The notes beneath the pieces were generated by a model. The model saw only the letters and a program-made list of their open reading frames with translations, made no database searches and was not told where the DNA came from. Positions 62,139 to 64,000 of a stretch of DNA of 64,000 bases are shown piece by piece (within the stretch, counting starts at the first letter, position 1; every line of letters starts with the position of its first letter). The DNA comes from Rhizobiaceae bacterium CPCC 101076 (lineage in GTDB: Bacteria; Pseudomonadota; Alphaproteobacteria; Rhizobiales; Methylopilaceae): positions 62,001 through 126,000 of the forward strand of contig QDFX01000008.1 of NCBI GenBank assembly GCA_003347645.1, read 5' to 3'. The position numbers and the translations under genes were made by a program.

Positions 62139-62420
62139 TTATTCGGCGGCTTCGTCGATCGCCAGTTCGCTGATGTGTGGGAGCATGTCATTCTCGTTGT
62201 GCGCGTGCGCATGCCCGCTCGGGCAGACCGCGCACGCCGCCGGGCAGGCGGCCAGTGCCTGATCCAGGATCGTCTTGATGGTGCGCGAACAGCGGCCGCA
62301 CTGCGGGCTGCACCCAAGGCAGCGATAGACCTGGCCGGGGGTACGCGGAGCCGCGTCCAGCGAAGCACATGCCTCGCGGATGGCGGTCTCACTCAGGACA
62401 TTACAGGAGCAAACGATCAT
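62139..62420 (-). CDS. bfd: Bacterioferritin-associated ferredoxin with a Cys/His-rich tail
   Basis: The first ~60 residues are a Bfd [2Fe-2S] domain, MIVCSCN at the start with Cys4 and Cys6, and YRCLGCSPQCGRC, of which Cys41 and Cys44 fit the CxxC. Bfd reduces iron in bacterioferritin so that it can be released. The protein is 93 residues, against ~64 in E. coli. The extra tail reads CPAACAVCPSGHAHAHNEND, a Cys/His cluster that could bind metal. It lies upstream of bfr in the same direction. An Irr-type palindrome precedes it. Confidence 0.93.
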   Translation of the reverse strand: MIVCSCNVLSETAIREACASLDAAPRTPGQVYRCLGCSPQCGRCSRTIKTILDQALAACPAACAVCPSGHAHAHNENDMLPHISELAIDEAAE

Positions 62421-62442
62421 AGGGTCCGGAGCTACAAACGCA

Positions 62443-62461
62443 GTTTAGAAATAATCTAAAC
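62443..62461. promoter_or_regulatory. Irr-type palindrome upstream of bfd
   Basis: GTTTAGA-AATAA-TCTAAAC is a perfect inverted repeat of the iron-control-element type, 22 bases upstream of the bfd start. It pairs with the bfr box to make two iron-controlled promoters in the locus. Confidence 0.75.
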
Positions 62462-62632
62462 TACTGATCCTGAATGTAAAATCGTGACTCGCGCAGCCAG
62501 AGTCAATGGTCCGTTGGTGCGAATCCTGTGGTTGTGGTCAACGTCACGCCTCGTCTTTCCGGCGTCTCCTCTGGAGAGCATGATCGGCCGCGTCACCCCG
62601 TCGCGGCTTTGCCATCCGCCCGCCCCAAAACT

Positions 62633-62657
62633 GGAACCTGACACGCTCGGGAACGTT
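62633..62657 (+). promoter_or_regulatory. EcfG (general stress) promoter, full consensus
   Basis: GGAAC (62633-62637), 16 bases, CGTT (62654-62657) matches the alphaproteobacterial general-stress promoter exactly. It lies 73 bases before the DUF3096 gene. The stretch 62462-62632 upstream shows no gene or other structure I can name. Confidence 0.72.
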
Positions 62658-62730
62658 TTGCGTGCGGACCGCCGTGCCGGAATGTGCGGCAGCCTCGGCC
62701 CGAAAGGCCGTTCAAGAGAGGAAAACGTCC

Positions 62731-62871
62731 GTGGAGATCAATATCGTCACGTTACAACCGATCGTCGCCTTGCTCGCCGGCGTGCTCATCCTGATCATGC
62801 CGCGCCTGCTCAACTACATCGTGGCGATCTACCTGATCTTCATTGGTCTTTCCGGCCTCCTCGGCCGCTGA
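62731..62871 (+). CDS. DUF3096 small membrane protein
   Basis: The 46-residue protein starts at GTG (MEINIVTLQP) with AGAGAGGA eight or so bases upstream. It is nearly all membrane helix: IVALLAGVLILIMPRLLNYI, then VAIYLIFIGLSGLLGR. This is the DUF3096 pattern, a very short two-helix family of unknown function. Behind a perfect EcfG promoter, it is probably a stress-induced membrane peptide. A longer frame from 62662 has no ribosome binding site. Confidence 0.85.
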   Translation: MEINIVTLQPIVALLAGVLILIMPRLLNYIVAIYLIFIGLSGLLGR

Positions 62872-62930
62872 AAACCCGGGGCTGCTTCCCGCGTACCGGA
62901 GAGCCGCTCGACAACCGAAAGGGTGACATA

Positions 62931-63254
62931 ATGAGCTACACCGATCCAAATGACCCGATGGAACGCCGGATCGATCCGGTCCCGGTCGAGACCCGCTCCG
63001 ACAGCGGGGTGACCTGGTTCATCGTCGGCGCCCTCGTCATCGCCGCCGGCGTGCTCGCCTATCTCTATTTCGGCGAGAACAACACGACGGCGCAGAACAC
63101 TTCGCCGACTTCAACCGAGGCTCCGGCCGATACCGGCCGCGCGTCGACCCCGGCCTCTCCGGCCGAACCGGCCTCTCCGCCGGCCCCGGCTCCGGCTTCG
63201 CCGCCGGCCCCGGCCCCGGCTCCGGCCTCGCCGCCGGCCTCTCCGCCGCAGTAA
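62931..63254 (+). CDS. Membrane-anchored Pro/Ala-rich protein, unknown function
   Basis: The 107-residue product has a polar N-terminus with many charged residues and one membrane helix (~28-46, WFIVGALVIAAGVLAYLYF). The tail is of low complexity: Thr/Ser/Asn, then repeats of SPPAPAPA type. The nucleotide sequence repeats likewise (ccggccccggctccgg), so tail length may vary by slippage. It follows DUF3096 by 59 bases and probably shares its promoter. A strong terminator follows. I know no family. Confidence 0.72.
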   Translation: MSYTDPNDPMERRIDPVPVETRSDSGVTWFIVGALVIAAGVLAYLYFGENNTTAQNTSPTSTEAPADTGRASTPASPAEPASPPAPAPASPPAPAPAPASPPASPPQ

Positions 63255-63273
63255 TCCTGCATCACTTCGTAAG

Positions 63274-63307
63274 AAACGGCCGGCGTCATGCCGGCCGTTT
63301 TTCTTTT
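63274..63307 (+). terminator. Intrinsic terminator
   Basis: AAACGGCCGGC, loop GTCAT, GCCGGCCGTTT followed by TTCTTTT gives an eleven-pair stem with a T tract, 19 bases after the stop. It closes the DUF3096 operon. Confidence 0.93.
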
Positions 63308-63379
63308 GGGGTTATGTGTCGCTCGCGAACACGCCATATTCGTCACCCACAACGCCGCGACCTCGCTGGGGAACAAGAC

Positions 63380-64000
63380 GTGCGTAGCGAAAATGCCGTG
63401 GAGGACGGCAGGAAGGACTCATTGCCTGACCGACCGGCGGGAGAGCACGCGCCGACGCAAAGCCGCGCCCGCATGCTCCTGCGCACTCTTGTCGGCAGGG
63501 TCGAGGCCGGTTCGCTGACACGCGACGACGCGTTGCTGCAGATCCCTCCGCTGCTGCTCGACGAACTTCTCCATCCGATGATCGATCCGGCGTTCCAGCG
63601 CTGCGTCATCGCCAAGGGCCTCCCCGCATCTCCCGGCGCCGCCTGGGGCGAGATCACCTTCTCGCCGAACGAGGCCGAAAGACTGGCCGGCGAGGGCAAG
63701 AAGGTCATCCTCGTCCGCGTCGAGACGAGCCCCGAGGACATCCACGGAATGCACGCCGCGACCGGCATCCTGACCGCGCGCGGCGGCCGGACGAGCCACG
63801 CCGCCGTTGTCGCCCGCGGCATGGGCAAGCCCTGCGTCACCGGCGCCGGCGAGATCCGCGTCGACGAGCGCGCCGGCACGATGTCGGCCGGCGGCATGAT
63901 CCTGAAGGCGGGCGACATCGTTACGCTCGACGGCACGGCGGGCCAGGTGCTGGAAGGCGCGGCGCCGATGACCGAGCCGGAGCTTCCGGCCGACTTCACC
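63380..64000 (+). CDS. Pyruvate-phosphate-dikinase-like protein without ATP-grasp domain, 3' end missing
   Basis: The frame runs off the right edge (207 codons visible from GTG 63380). After ~32 residues that do not match the family, the sequence joins PPDK just before its phosphohistidine domain: RTLVGRVEAGSLTRDDALL, VIAKGLPASPGAA, KKVILVRVETSPEDIHGMHAATGIL and the phosphate-carrying GGRTSHAAVVARGMGKP. The whole N-terminal ATP-grasp part (about 400-500 residues) is absent, and no such domain is encoded upstream. Starts at 63314 (ATG), 63380, 63398 (GTG) and 63473 (ATG) are possible. It could be a PEP-binding relative or a broken gene; the missing end decides. Confidence 0.72.
   Translation, partial: MRSENAVEDGRKDSLPDRPAGEHAPTQSRARMLLRTLVGRVEAGSLTRDDALLQIPPLLLDELLHPMIDPAFQRCVIAKGLPASPGAAWGEITFSPNEAERLAGEGKKVILVRVETSPEDIHGMHAATGILTARGGRTSHAAVVARGMGKPCVTGAGEIRVDERAGTMSAGGMILKAGDIVTLDGTAGQVLEGAAPMTEPELPADFT

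Noticed and set aside
62500-62560. tRNA-like stretch (GGTGCGAATCC)
   Set aside because: A T-loop-like string alone; no acceptor stem, D arm or anticodon arm can be formed around it.
63343-63999. 218-codon minus-strand frame at the right edge
   Set aside because: It is antisense to the PPDK-like gene, which shows clear family motifs on the plus strand.

Overview
The window reads as ordinary chromosome of a GC-rich alphaproteobacterium, most probably a member of the Hyphomicrobiales (Rhizobiales). The grounds are a hopanoid exporter (HpnN), palindromes of the Irr/iron-control type in front of bacterioferritin and its ferredoxin, GGAAC-N16/17-GTT promoters of the EcfG general-stress type, paired inverted repeats of the kind common in this order, and the codon usage. 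I would not name a genus. I see no rRNA, tRNA, CRISPR array, insertion sequence or prophage.

Layout. 1-1839 is the 3' part of a hybrid sensor kinase. 2.4-3.7 kb is a divergent membrane-protein/TetR pair with two matching operator candidates. 3.9-10.3 kb holds a LysR regulator, a secreted double carboxymuconolactone-decarboxylase/cupin fusion, and a periplasmic molybdenum aldehyde oxidase (paoABC type). 10.3-15.1 kb is a LysR-controlled tripartite tricarboxylate transporter with an HpaI-type aldolase, which together look like an uptake-and-cleavage unit for an organic acid.

15.1-23.4 kb is the most unusual block. Five overlapping plus-strand genes (cytochrome b561, BchC-like dehydrogenase, degenerate 6-pyruvoyl-tetrahydropterin synthase homologue, family 4 glycosyltransferase, methyltransferase) meet head-on with four minus-strand genes (CDP-alcohol phosphatidyltransferase, FkbM methyltransferase, LTA-synthase-like membrane sulfatase-fold enzyme, stand-alone RibD-type reductase). 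The combination suggests synthesis of a glycosylated, methylated pterin- or pyrimidine-derived compound, perhaps linked to a lipid; that is inference. hpnN follows, then a GH13 glucosidase, and a small stress operon (ElaB/YqjD-like, holin-like, DUF3618) behind an EcfG-type promoter.

30.3-33.4 kb is an mhqO/mhqD-like pair (VOC ring-cleaving dioxygenase, serine hydrolase), a LysR gene, and a DUF559 gene framed by palindromic repeats. 33.6-41 kb carries an RND efflux pump, a LysR regulator and two short-chain dehydrogenases. 41-44.5 kb has small membrane and DUF305 proteins, an MsbA-type exporter and a LOG protein. 44.6-50.8 kb is assimilatory sulfate metabolism: cysG, cysH, sulfate-binding protein, cysTWA. 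51.4-58.5 kb is polyamine import and catabolism: puuB, puuA, potFGHI. 58.5-62.4 kb is iron: fbpB, fbpA, bfr, bfd. The right edge has two small stress/membrane proteins and the start of a pyruvate-phosphate-dikinase-like gene that lacks the ATP-grasp part.

Iron links several units. Irr-box-like palindromes precede bfd, bfr and cysG, with a weaker one upstream of fbpA. A shared iron signal may therefore couple storage, uptake and the sirohaem needed for sulfite reduction.
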